Below, piece after piece: positions 24,676 through 32,290 of a stretch of 39,721 nucleotides of DNA; position 1 is the stretch's first letter; each line of letters opens with the position of its first letter. The stretch is from Oscillospiraceae bacterium (GTDB lineage: Bacteria; Bacillota; Clostridia; Oscillospirales; CAG-272): assembly GCA_015065175.1 (NCBI GenBank), contig SVQV01000007.1, positions 1 through 39,721 on the forward strand, given 5' to 3'. Both the position numbers and the translations under genes were made by a program. The notes below the pieces were generated by a model. The model did not search any database. It was given only the letters and a program-made list of their open reading frames with translations, and was not told where the DNA came from.

Positions 24676-26475
24676 TTACTGCTGATCCATGAATACAGTG
24701 GACAAAGCATATTTTTCCGCATACATCTTATGGTTCTCGGCGAATGCTTCGTCGGCTTCCTTGATGTCGTGCAGATAGCTGTGTATATCGAGCTTTTCAT
24801 TCTTGGACATTTCAATAAGACAACCTGCGATGTTGGAGCAGTGGTCAGAAACACGCTCGAGGTTTGTAAGGATATCCGCAAGAATAAATCCGTGTTCTAT
24901 CGAGCATAGGCTCTTCTGGAGTCTTATTGTATGGCGAAGCTTTATCTGATCTCTCAGCTCATCTACCACCTGTTCAAGAGGCTCAACCAACGACGCCTTC
25001 TGGAAATCGGAATTTACAAACGCTTCCTCGGTTATCTGAATTATTTCGTTTACCGCATCGCACATAACCTTAAGGTCGGCGCGTCCGTACTCGGAGAACG
25101 CAACATTTTTATCTCTCATTTCCTCAACAGACTCTATAACGTTTACCGCATGGTCGGAAATTCGCTCAAAGTCTCCTATCATATGGAGGAACTTGGTTAC
25201 ATCCGCGCTGTCGCTTTCGGGCAAGGGCTTCGCCGATATTTTGACGAGATAGGAACCAAGCTCGTCCTCATAAATATCGACTTTATCCTCTTCATTTCTT
25301 ATTTCGTCCATTAACCTTGAATCGTACTTCTCGAAAAGTCCTATAGACTTACGGAAGGAGCCAAACGAAATCTCGCTCATTTTACAAGCTACTATTCTTG
25401 CATTTTCGATAGCTACGGAAGGTGTTTCGAGCAAGCGCTCGTCAAGCATTGCTGTATATTCATCCCCCTTCTTGTCGCTACCCTTGATAGTAGATGTCGC
25501 AAGCTTTTCAAGAAGCTTGGTAAAGGGCCACATAAGACCTACAGCCAACAGCTTGAAGATAGTATGAACGGCGGCTATGCCCCACATGTTTATAGTGTTG
25601 CCGTTCGCTATTTCAAATATATCTATCAAGCCTGTCATACCGAATATCCAGCCTACGAGATAGTACATCAAGAGCCAGAAAGCAACACCGATAACGTTAA
25701 AGTAAAGATGCGCAACGGCGGTTCTCTTACCGTTCTTGTTAGCGCTGATGGATGAGATCATAGCGGTAACACATGTACCGATATTCTGACCCAAAATTAT
25801 CGGAATTGCCGTAGCGTAGGAGATAGCGCCTGTCACGGACAGTGCCTGCAAAATACCTATAGAAGCAGAGGACGACTGTACGATAGCGGTAAGAGCCGTA
25901 CCTGCAAGCACACCCAGGATAGGATTCTTGAAAAGGAGGAGTATCTGAGTAAAGTCCTCGTTGTTCTTAAGTCCCGAAACCGCATCGGACATAAGAGTCA
26001 TACCTACCATAAGTATAGCGAAGCCCATAAGGATAGTACCAACGTTTTTGGTTTTATCCCTCTTCGCAAACATAATAAGACACATACCTATAAGAGCAAG
26101 TATAGGCATCCAGGAGTCAGGCTTGAGATAGCTCAAAAACGCTGTAGCGTCCGCGCCGCCCTCAATACCGTTCAGAGCGGTAAGCCAAGCGGTAACCGCG
26201 GTACCGACATTAGCGCCCATGATGACGCTTATAGCCTGAGAAAGAAGCATCGTACCCGAGTTTACAAAGCCGACTACCATGACCGTCGTAGCAGATGACG
26301 ACTGAATGATAGCGGTAACAGCGAGACCGAGCAAAAAGCCCTTGAATTTACTTGCAGTAAGCTTTCCCAAAATTGTTTTCAGTTTTCCGCCGGCGCTCTT
26401 TTTAAGACCCGCCCCCATGGCATCCATACCGTAGAGGAAAAGCGCAAGGCCGCATACAAGACCTAAAATATCCAT
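24676..26475 (-). CDS. Na/Pi cotransporter (NptA-type) with C-terminal PhoU domain
   Basis: This 599-residue protein contains two inverted PF02690 repeats, each with the QSSS signature ('AIIQSSSATT' near 59-68 and 'AIVQSSSASIG' in the second half). Multiple membrane helices are followed by a cytoplasmic PhoU-like helical domain (~residues 340-580; 'FERISDHAVNVIE' and 'LERVSDHCSNIAG' are PhoU repeat cores). The family exchanges Na+ with phosphate; the PhoU part is thought to gate or signal. An AGGAG site precedes the ATG, and a perfect sigma-A promoter lies upstream. It is a single-gene unit. Length and domain order are normal for Firmicutes. Confidence 0.95.
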   Translation of the reverse strand: MDILGLVCGLALFLYGMDAMGAGLKKSAGGKLKTILGKLTASKFKGFLLGLAVTAIIQSSSATTVMVVGFVNSGTMLLSQAISVIMGANVGTAVTAWLTALNGIEGGADATAFLSYLKPDSWMPILALIGMCLIMFAKRDKTKNVGTILMGFAILMVGMTLMSDAVSGLKNNEDFTQILLLFKNPILGVLAGTALTAIVQSSSASIGILQALSVTGAISYATAIPIILGQNIGTCVTAMISSISANKNGKRTAVAHLYFNVIGVAFWLLMYYLVGWIFGMTGLIDIFEIANGNTINMWGIAAVHTIFKLLAVGLMWPFTKLLEKLATSTIKGSDKKGDEYTAMLDERLLETPSVAIENARIVACKMSEISFGSFRKSIGLFEKYDSRLMDEIRNEEDKVDIYEDELGSYLVKISAKPLPESDSADVTKFLHMIGDFERISDHAVNVIESVEEMRDKNVAFSEYGRADLKVMCDAVNEIIQITEEAFVNSDFQKASLVEPLEQVVDELRDQIKLRHTIRLQKSLCSIEHGFILADILTNLERVSDHCSNIAGCLIEMSKNEKLDIHSYLHDIKEADEAFAENHKMYAEKYALSTVFMDQQ

Positions 26476-26544
26476 TTGGTTTCTCCTAATATAATAAAAA
26501 TTTACACATTAAAAATCGCAAACTTACCTATTTTAACATATCAT

Positions 26545-26573
26545 ATTATACTCCAAAAAAATACATTTGTCAA
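26545..26573 (-). promoter_or_regulatory. Consensus sigma-A promoter of the Na/Pi transporter gene
   Basis: TTGACA (26573-26568), a 17-bp spacer and TATAAT (26550-26545) on the minus strand form a perfect consensus, ~70 bp upstream of the ATG. Confidence 0.9.
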
Positions 26574-26654
26574 CACAGATATGAAACGAGAGAAAAATTC
26601 GACAGATTTAACAAAAATGAACATTGGCAAAAGAAAAAAATTCGACATAATTAA

Positions 26655-26697
26655 ACGGCAGAAATCTCCTTTCACAAAAAAGCGAAATTTCTGCCGT
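26655..26697 (-). terminator. Rho-independent terminator after yitT-like gene
   Basis: An 11-bp perfect stem (ACGGCAGAAAT 26655-26665 with its complement at 26687-26697) lies ~11 bp past the stop at 26708. The minus-strand tail is U/A-rich. Confidence 0.8.
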
Positions 26698-26707
26698 CAA
26701 TATAAGG

Positions 26708-27559
26708 CTACCTGTCAAAGTGTCCGTGTACCCCCATAACATCCGAATAATAAACGAATGCGTCGGGATATTTTTTCAGTATCTTCATAAGATCGCTCAG
26801 CTGTCTTATGCTTATAACTACTATAAGGAATTTTTTGCTTTCTCCCGAATAAAGCCCCTTGCCGTCAAGTACGGTGGCGGCATGATTGAGGGTGATCAAA
26901 ATGTCGTCTTTTATACTGTCAGTCTCATCTGTGACTATCTTTACCTCTATAGCGTTTCTCGTGTCCTTGAGTAGTGCCTTTATTGTAATCTCTGTACTGA
27001 ATATCTGTATAGCGGAAAGAAGAATACAGTTGAGGTCTTTATAAATGAATATGGAGGATGCCACTATTATATAGCTCAAAAAGCTGACTATCCGCTCAAT
27101 TCTTATATGACCCTTTTTCTTTTGTATTATAGCGGCAACTATGTCGAGCCCTCCACTCGATGCCTTCTGCCTGAGCATAAGACCTATACTTACTCCGCCG
27201 AGTATTCCCGCAAAGAGCGCGCTTACCATAGCGTTCGTCGGGTGTGTATACTGATAAAAACGCATCTCTTCAAAGACTATGCACATCAAGGATGAGGTGA
27301 CAGTAAAAAACGCGGTATATATAACGTATCTTTTGTTTATGAAAAACCATGCGATTATAAGCAGGATAATGTTGATAATGAGGTTGAAATATCCCGCATT
27401 CAGATTTGTAATCTCCTGTAAAGAAACTGCTATTCCGTCAACGCCGCTCGGCACGAAATCATAAGGAAATACAAACACCCATAAGCCGAGCGCGGATATC
27501 GCTCCCGCAACTACTGTCAAAAGCAGAAAGCCTGCTTCTTTTTTAATATCAAGCTTCAT
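26708..27559 (-). CDS. YitT family membrane protein (DUF161 + DUF2179)
   Basis: This 283-residue protein has five or six membrane helices (residues ~8-195) with the family marks 'FVFPYDFVPSGVDGIA', 'GGVSIGLMLRQKASSGGLDIVA' and 'KKKGHIRIE'. A cytoplasmic DUF2179 domain (~220-283, ending 'YSDVMGVHGHF') follows. The family is common in Firmicutes with several paralogues per genome; the substrate remains unknown. GGGAGG lies 6 nt before the ATG. It is transcribed divergently from the EamA operon, with back-to-back promoters 20 bp apart. Confidence 0.93.
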   Translation of the reverse strand: MKLDIKKEAGFLLLTVVAGAISALGLWVFVFPYDFVPSGVDGIAVSLQEITNLNAGYFNLIINIILLIIAWFFINKRYVIYTAFFTVTSSLMCIVFEEMRFYQYTHPTNAMVSALFAGILGGVSIGLMLRQKASSGGLDIVAAIIQKKKGHIRIERIVSFLSYIIVASSIFIYKDLNCILLSAIQIFSTEITIKALLKDTRNAIEVKIVTDETDSIKDDILITLNHAATVLDGKGLYSGESKKFLIVVISIRQLSDLMKILKKYPDAFVYYSDVMGVHGHFDR

Positions 27560-27605
27560 ACTTTACCTCCCTTTTATATTTGTCATAAGCCGAAGAAACA
27601 ATAAA

Positions 27606-27634
27606 ATTGTAGCATAATTTAAAAAACTTGTCAA
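27606..27634 (-). promoter_or_regulatory. Sigma-A promoter of the yitT-like gene
   Basis: TTGACA (27634-27629), a 17-bp spacer and TACAAT (27611-27606) on the minus strand. It is paired back-to-back with the promoter at 27653-27681. Confidence 0.85.
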
Positions 27635-27652
27635 CAACTTACAGAATATTTA

Positions 27653-27681
27653 TTGACTTTTATTTTCGCTTAAAGTATAAT
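27653..27681 (+). promoter_or_regulatory. Sigma-A promoter of the EamA-metallophosphoesterase operon
   Basis: TTGACT (27653-27658), a 17-bp spacer and TATAAT (27676-27681). The predicted start near 27688 rules out the in-frame upstream start at 27628 and supports ATG 27745. Confidence 0.85.
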
Positions 27682-27744
27682 TGTATTATTGCAGGCGATT
27701 CGGTTTTATGTGACCGAAAATTTTTCTTGCTGCTTGGTGTTAAT

Positions 27745-28620
27745 ATGAACGGTTTAAAAAGCTCGCGGGTAAAAATGATTTTTTCCATGACCGTATTCGG
27801 TACGATAAGTCTTTTCGTAAAGAAAATCCCTCTTGTGTCGGGAGAAATAGCGCTTTACAGAGCGTTCCTCGCATTTATTCTTATCGGTGTCTATCTGCTT
27901 GTGAAAAGACAGAAAATCCATTTCAGAGAAATGGAAAAAACGCTTCCGCTGTTAATTCTTTCGGGATGTGCTATGGGTATTAACTGGATACTGTTTTTCG
28001 AGGCCTTCAATTACACGACTGTATCGGTCGCCACTCTGAGCTATTATTTCGCGCCTGTAATAGTAACGCTCGCCTGCCCTGTCATTTTTAAAGAAAAAAT
28101 GGGCGCAAAGCAATGGATTTGCTTCTTTATGGCGACACTCGGCATAATTCTTATAACAGGCTTGGATATAAACAGCGAAAACGACAACATTACGGGCATT
28201 CTGTTCGGTCTCGGCGCAGCCTGCCTGTATTCTGTTGTTATTATACTCAACAAGTTCATAAAGAACGTAGACGATATACAAAAGACCTTTATACAGTTTG
28301 TATCGGCGGCAGCAGTGCTTCTGCCGTACGTATTACTGACAAGCGGAATAAATATAGCTTCTCTTTCGGGCGGCGGTCTTATATCTCTGCTCTTTGTCGG
28401 ACTTTTCCATACGGGAGTGACCTATTGCTTTTATTTTTCCGCAATGAAGGGTCTTTCGGGTCAGGAGACGGCAATTCTGAGCTATATAGACCCGCTTGTT
28501 GCTGTTCTTGTGTCTGTTGTTATACTTAAGGAAGAAATGACTCTTATGCAAATTATAGGCGGAGTTATAATTTTAGGCTTTACGCTCTGGAACGAAATTA
28601 AAGGGAAAAAGGATTTATAA
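27745..28620 (+). CDS. EamA/DMT-family transporter
   Basis: This 291-residue protein has ten membrane helices in two EamA repeats. The first holds 'FGTISLFVKKIPLVSGEIALYRAFLAF' split over helices 1-2; the second includes 'FHTGVTYCFYFSAM' and 'YIDPLVAVLVSVVILKEEMT'. The drug/metabolite transporter superfamily mostly exports amino acids or metabolites. I chose ATG 27745 because the promoter lies inside the longer reading frame; the ribosome site is weak (GGTG). The stop is 1 bp before the first metallophosphoesterase ATG, so the two are translationally coupled. The cargo may be linked to what those enzymes cleave. Confidence 0.9.
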   Translation: MNGLKSSRVKMIFSMTVFGTISLFVKKIPLVSGEIALYRAFLAFILIGVYLLVKRQKIHFREMEKTLPLLILSGCAMGINWILFFEAFNYTTVSVATLSYYFAPVIVTLACPVIFKEKMGAKQWICFFMATLGIILITGLDINSENDNITGILFGLGAACLYSVVIILNKFIKNVDDIQKTFIQFVSAAAVLLPYVLLTSGINIASLSGGGLISLLFVGLFHTGVTYCFYFSAMKGLSGQETAILSYIDPLVAVLVSVVILKEEMTLMQIIGGVIILGFTLWNEIKGKKDL

Positions 28621-28621
28621 A

Positions 28622-29551
28622 ATGCAAAAAGTAAAATTTTCAGTATTTTCCGACATTCATATTGATGAACACTGGACATCGGACGGCACAGACCGCCTTA
28701 ACGCCATTTTAGCCCGCGCCAAAAGAGAAAACGTTGATTTTATTATCGACTGCGGAGATTTCGGCTACCCCTCACAAATCGGGCGGGCGCTCGACACTTA
28801 TAACAATTTTGAGATCCCCACCTATCACGTCTTGGGAAATCATGATCTCGACAAGGCTACGCTCGATGAAGCCGTAAAGGCGTTCAATATGCCGAACGAA
28901 TACTATTATTTCGACAAAAACGGCTTCCGCTTTATAGCTTTGAATGAAAACTACTGCCGTGTTGACGGCGAGGATATTCCCTACTCTATGGGAAATTACT
29001 TCAAAATGGGCGAATACCGAGATTATATTTCAAAGGAGCAGATAGAATGGCTCTATGATGTCGTAATGTCGTCACCTTATCCTATGGTAATTTTCAGTCA
29101 CGGAAGCCTTCAACTCGAGGATATATACGGCGACGCTGTAAAAAACCGTGAGGATGTGCAGAATATTTTCCGAAAAGCTCACAAAAACGGAAAGCGTATT
29201 CTTATGTGCTTAAACGGTCACTATCATGTTGACTATATGAGAATTTACGAGCATGTATGCTATTTTGACGTCAACTCTGCTACAATGTACTGGATGAGTA
29301 ATACTCATGATAAATTCGGTGAGGAATTTCACAAGAAGCATATAGGCGCTTGCCATACCGTAATATACAATGACCCTCTCAGCGCAATAGTAACACTCTC
29401 GGAGGACGGAAGCATTGAGATAGAAGGCACGGAAAGCAGCTTCTATATGGGGATTTCGAAGGAAGATGTTTCGGGAAACAGTTGTCATAATGCTATAAAA
29501 TGCACTCCCAAGATTATGAGCGAAAAGCTGAGATTGCCGATAGAATTATAA
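28622..29551 (+). CDS. Calcineurin-like metallophosphoesterase, copy 1
   Basis: This 309-residue cytoplasmic protein has no signal peptide. The dimetal motifs are all present: D-x-H in 'SDIHID' (11-13), GD (45-46), GNHD (72-75), 'SHGS' and the closing 'NGHYH'. The family hydrolyses phosphomonoesters or diesters, including cyclic nucleotides and nucleotides; the exact substrate is unknown. It is nearly the same length as the next gene and most residues match by eye, so the two are a tandem duplication. It overlaps functionally with the exporter gene before it (1-bp gap). The region between metal motifs and the C-terminal tail ('CHNAIKCTP') is family-specific. Confidence 0.88.
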   Translation: MQKVKFSVFSDIHIDEHWTSDGTDRLNAILARAKRENVDFIIDCGDFGYPSQIGRALDTYNNFEIPTYHVLGNHDLDKATLDEAVKAFNMPNEYYYFDKNGFRFIALNENYCRVDGEDIPYSMGNYFKMGEYRDYISKEQIEWLYDVVMSSPYPMVIFSHGSLQLEDIYGDAVKNREDVQNIFRKAHKNGKRILMCLNGHYHVDYMRIYEHVCYFDVNSATMYWMSNTHDKFGEEFHKKHIGACHTVIYNDPLSAIVTLSEDGSIEIEGTESSFYMGISKEDVSGNSCHNAIKCTPKIMSEKLRLPIEL

Positions 29552-29573
29552 TAATCAAGAAAGGAAAACAAAA

Positions 29574-30515
29574 ATGCAAAAGGTAAAATTTTCGGTATTT
29601 GCCGACATTCATATCGAAGACCATTGGGCGCCTGACAGTATAGGCCGCCTGAACGCTATTTTAGATCGTGCAAAAAAGGAAAATGTTGACTTCGTAATTC
29701 ATTGCGGAGATTTTTGCACTCCGCCCGACTATCCGAACGCTCTTGAAATATATAATAATTTCGAAATTCCAACATATCATGTTTTGGGAAATCACGACTT
29801 AGACAAGCGTCCGCTTGAAGATGTGGTAAAAGCCTTCGGTATGCCGCACGAATACTATTATTTTGACAAAAACGGATTCCGCTTTATAGTTTTAAATGAA
29901 AATTATTGCCGCGTTGACGGAGTTGACATTCCTTATTCCTCAGGAAATTATTTCAAGCTCGGACCATATCGCGACTACATTTCGCAAGAGCAAGTGGAGT
30001 GGCTTGATGATGTCGTTATGTCCTCGCCCTACCCCATGGTTGTTTTCAGCCACGGAAGTCTGCAAATTGAGGATATAAACGCCGATGCTGTAAAAAATCG
30101 CGAGGACGTACAGAACATTTTCCGAAAGGCTCATAAAAACGGCAAGCGTGTCCTTATGTGCATTAACGGTCATTTCCATACCGATTACATGAGAATTTAC
30201 GAGCATGTCTGCTATTTCGACCTCAACTCCGCTACAATGTATTGCGTATGCGACAAGCACGAGCCGCACAATAAATTCGGCGAAGAATTTCACAAGAAGC
30301 ATCCGGGTTCAGCTCACCTTGCGATATACAATGATCCGATACATGCGGTAGTAACCATTTCTGACGACGGATGCATAGAGATAGAAGGCATGGAGAGCAG
30401 CTTCTTTATGGGTGTATCCAAGGAGGATATTTCCGGAAAAAGCTGTCATAACGGCATAAAATGCACTCCTAATGTATTAAGTGAAAAGCTGATATTGCCA
30501 ATGAAATTAAATTAA
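29574..30515 (+). CDS. Calcineurin-like metallophosphoesterase, copy 2
   Basis: This 313-residue paralogue of the preceding gene follows after 22 bp and has its own AAGGA site. All metal ligands are kept: D-x-H in 'ADIHIED' (11-13), GD (45-46), GNHD (72-75), 'SHGS' and 'NGHFH'. Differences cluster at residues ~15-25 and ~47-60 and in a four-residue insertion near 220 ('CDKHEPHN'), close to where substrate-specificity loops usually sit in this family. This suggests both copies are active and may differ in substrate. The nucleotide sequence is clearly diverged, so the duplication is not recent. Confidence 0.88.
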   Translation: MQKVKFSVFADIHIEDHWAPDSIGRLNAILDRAKKENVDFVIHCGDFCTPPDYPNALEIYNNFEIPTYHVLGNHDLDKRPLEDVVKAFGMPHEYYYFDKNGFRFIVLNENYCRVDGVDIPYSSGNYFKLGPYRDYISQEQVEWLDDVVMSSPYPMVVFSHGSLQIEDINADAVKNREDVQNIFRKAHKNGKRVLMCINGHFHTDYMRIYEHVCYFDLNSATMYCVCDKHEPHNKFGEEFHKKHPGSAHLAIYNDPIHAVVTISDDGCIEIEGMESSFFMGVSKEDISGKSCHNGIKCTPNVLSEKLILPMKLN

Positions 30516-30575
30516 ACGAGGAAGTTATAGTTGCATAAAATGACCTCAAACGAAAATCCGAAGGCAAGGAAATAA

Positions 30576-30656
30576 GAGCCTTTCTTTCTGACGTCCGGAA
30601 AACAATGAAAAACAGCATAAATTGCGCTCCGGCGGTCTCGCCAAGCTTTATGAAAA
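30576..30656 (+). pseudogene. Possible 3' relic of a third metallophosphoesterase copy
   Basis: Just after copy 2 the plus strand can be read, across one frame change, as 'EPFFLTSGK' then 'KNSINCAPAV'. This matches the C-terminal 'ESSFFM...SGKSCHNGIKCTP' of copy 2 in order and spacing, with a small deletion. No upstream part of such a gene is visible. The match is short and found by eye, so chance similarity is possible. Confidence 0.35.
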
Positions 30657-30669
30657 GAAATAAAAAAAC

Positions 30670-30710
30670 AATGCAGCGTTATGTATTAAAAGCAAACGCT
30701 GCATTAAATT
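30670..30710. terminator. Bidirectional Rho-independent terminator
   Basis: AATGCAGCGTT (30670-30680) pairs perfectly with AACGCTGCATT (30695-30705). It is followed by AAATTTTTAT on the plus strand and preceded by an A-run that gives a U-tail on the minus strand. It separates the converging metallophosphoesterase and PHP operons. Confidence 0.88.
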
Positions 30711-30711
30711 T

Positions 30712-31707
30712 TTATAGTTCATCGGGCGTATACATACGGGTATACGCTCTTTTTCCTTCCGCATCTATTATTTCAAGGCGGAAAGGAACATTTTTATCAT
30801 TCAACTCAAATTCGAACTCGGTAAAGGTCTCACTGCCGTCACGGCGGATCCTTCTTCCCTCTCTGCCATGGGTAACGAGTGCGGCATCCGATACGGGAGA
30901 GGTTTTTGCCTTCAAAATTCCGTCCTCTACGTAAAGCTCGTAGAAAAGAGGTCCTGTTGACGCATAGGTATCTCCGCGAAGGAGCGCGTCCATAACATCC
31001 TCATAGGAAAGGCTCTTTGCCTTTATCATATTGAAGCCTCTGAAGGAGTCGCACTTCGGACTCTCAAAGGGGGAGCTGTTATGATTGTCATCTGCCGCAA
31101 TAGGAATAAGCTCGGGAGATCTTCTGAGCATTTGAGTATATACAACAGAGTTATCGTCAAAGGTTGAATATTTCACACACGCGCCGTTATAGCACTCGAC
31201 ACCGTAAAGACCTTTGAGCTCTCCGTAATCCTCATAGGTCTGGAGCGACCAGAGAGGATGATTGTAATTTACTATAAATCCGTTTTCGTTCGCCTGTCTT
31301 ATAATATCGTTTATACAGTCTGTCGAATACTCATAATCATAAAAACCGCCTATATATTTTACAAAAGGTATATAGGGCTGTGAATATATACGCGCGATTT
31401 TTGGATTAAAGCAGACCTGCGCTTCAACTTTGGGGGACTTTGCTATAAGATTGAGGTGATATGTTCTTGAATCGACTGTGTTATCTATATGAAGCTCATA
31501 TCCTTTAAGCGCCAAAAAGTCCTCGTCATTGAGATAGGAATGGTCTACCATACAGATATGATCGGTAAAGGCGACTATAGAATATCCTTTATCCTTATAT
31601 CTTCTTTTTATCTCATCGGGGGTACATTTTCCGTCCGAGACTGTAGTATGGCAGTGCAAATTTGCTTTATAAAATTTACCTTCCTGTGAAAAAAGATGCT
31701 TTTTCAT
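30712..31707 (-). CDS. PHP-domain metal-dependent phosphoesterase
   Basis: This 331-residue protein begins with the PHP metal motifs 'NLHCHTTVSDG' (His18, His20, Asp25) and 'FTDH' (Asp49, His50). Further His/Asp ligands follow ('YNHPLW', 'AADDNHN'), then 'ASTGPLFYEL'. The last ~70 residues form an Ig-like or beta-rich tail seen in PHP proteins of the 'CehA/McbA' type. PHP enzymes hydrolyse phosphoesters; the substrate here is unknown. The ATG overlaps the Nudix stop by 4 nt, so the two are co-translated. It is the last gene of an ABC exporter-Nudix-PHP operon. Confidence 0.87.
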   Translation of the reverse strand: MKKHLFSQEGKFYKANLHCHTTVSDGKCTPDEIKRRYKDKGYSIVAFTDHICMVDHSYLNDEDFLALKGYELHIDNTVDSRTYHLNLIAKSPKVEAQVCFNPKIARIYSQPYIPFVKYIGGFYDYEYSTDCINDIIRQANENGFIVNYNHPLWSLQTYEDYGELKGLYGVECYNGACVKYSTFDDNSVVYTQMLRRSPELIPIAADDNHNSSPFESPKCDSFRGFNMIKAKSLSYEDVMDALLRGDTYASTGPLFYELYVEDGILKAKTSPVSDAALVTHGREGRRIRRDGSETFTEFEFELNDKNVPFRLEIIDAEGKRAYTRMYTPDEL

Positions 31708-32264
31708 TTGTTTTTCTCCTTTTGCTTCATAACGTACACACGAAGCACAGCCGCCTGTGTTTTTCCGTCGGGAACTTCGCCTCTGAGAACCATTTCTGCT
31801 AATTCTTCAAGCGGAATTTTATCGAGAGACATAAATTCGTCCTCGTCATAATCACATTCGCCGTATGTCAAGTCCTCAGCGAGATACATATGTATTCTTT
31901 CATCAAGCATAGCGGGAGAGCCTACATATTCTCCCATATAGGTCATTTTACCCGCAAGCACTCCTGTCTCCTCACGAAGCTCACGCTTTGCCGCTTCGAG
32001 TGGGTCCTCGCCCACAAAATCGAGCTTGCCCGCAGGGATTTCAAGCAATACCGTATTTAAAGGATATCTGAACTGTCGCTCGACAATGACATCTCCCTTT
32101 TCTGTCAGAGGGAGTATACAGACCGCACCCTTGTGGCGAAGAAGCTCACGTGTCGCTTCCTTTCCGTTAGGGAGTCTTACCGTGTCGAGCTGAACGGTCA
32201 TGATCTTTCCGCAAAATATATCCTTACTTGTCAATTTAGTTTCTATAAGCTTGCTTTCGTCCAT
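31704..32264 (-). CDS. Nudix hydrolase, ADP-ribose pyrophosphatase type
   Basis: This 186-residue enzyme has the family lead-in 'ERQFRYPLNTVLLEIPAGKLD' (split over residues 62-82) and a Nudix box ending 'AAKRELREETG' (91-101). Enzymes of this group hydrolyse ADP-ribose to AMP and ribose 5-phosphate. The first part of the box has one extra residue (G79 to E86 is G-x6-E instead of G-x5-E), a variant I know from Clostridia homologues, so activity is likely kept. It sits 26 bp after the ABC exporter gene and overlaps the PHP gene. AAAGG precedes the ATG. Confidence 0.92.
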   Translation of the reverse strand: MDESKLIETKLTSKDIFCGKIMTVQLDTVRLPNGKEATRELLRHKGAVCILPLTEKGDVIVERQFRYPLNTVLLEIPAGKLDFVGEDPLEAAKRELREETGVLAGKMTYMGEYVGSPAMLDERIHMYLAEDLTYGECDYDEDEFMSLDKIPLEELAEMVLRGEVPDGKTQAAVLRVYVMKQKEKNK

Positions 32265-32290
32265 TTCAATACCTTTTCGTAAATAAATGT

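Noticed and set aside
27628-27744. N-terminal extension of the EamA transporter
   Set aside because: The -35/-10 of its own promoter fall inside the extension, so it cannot be in the transcript.
31704-32264. Inactive Nudix hydrolase because of the extra residue in the Nudix box
   Set aside because: The catalytic REL(R)EETG part is intact and G-x6-E variants are known to me from Clostridia homologues.
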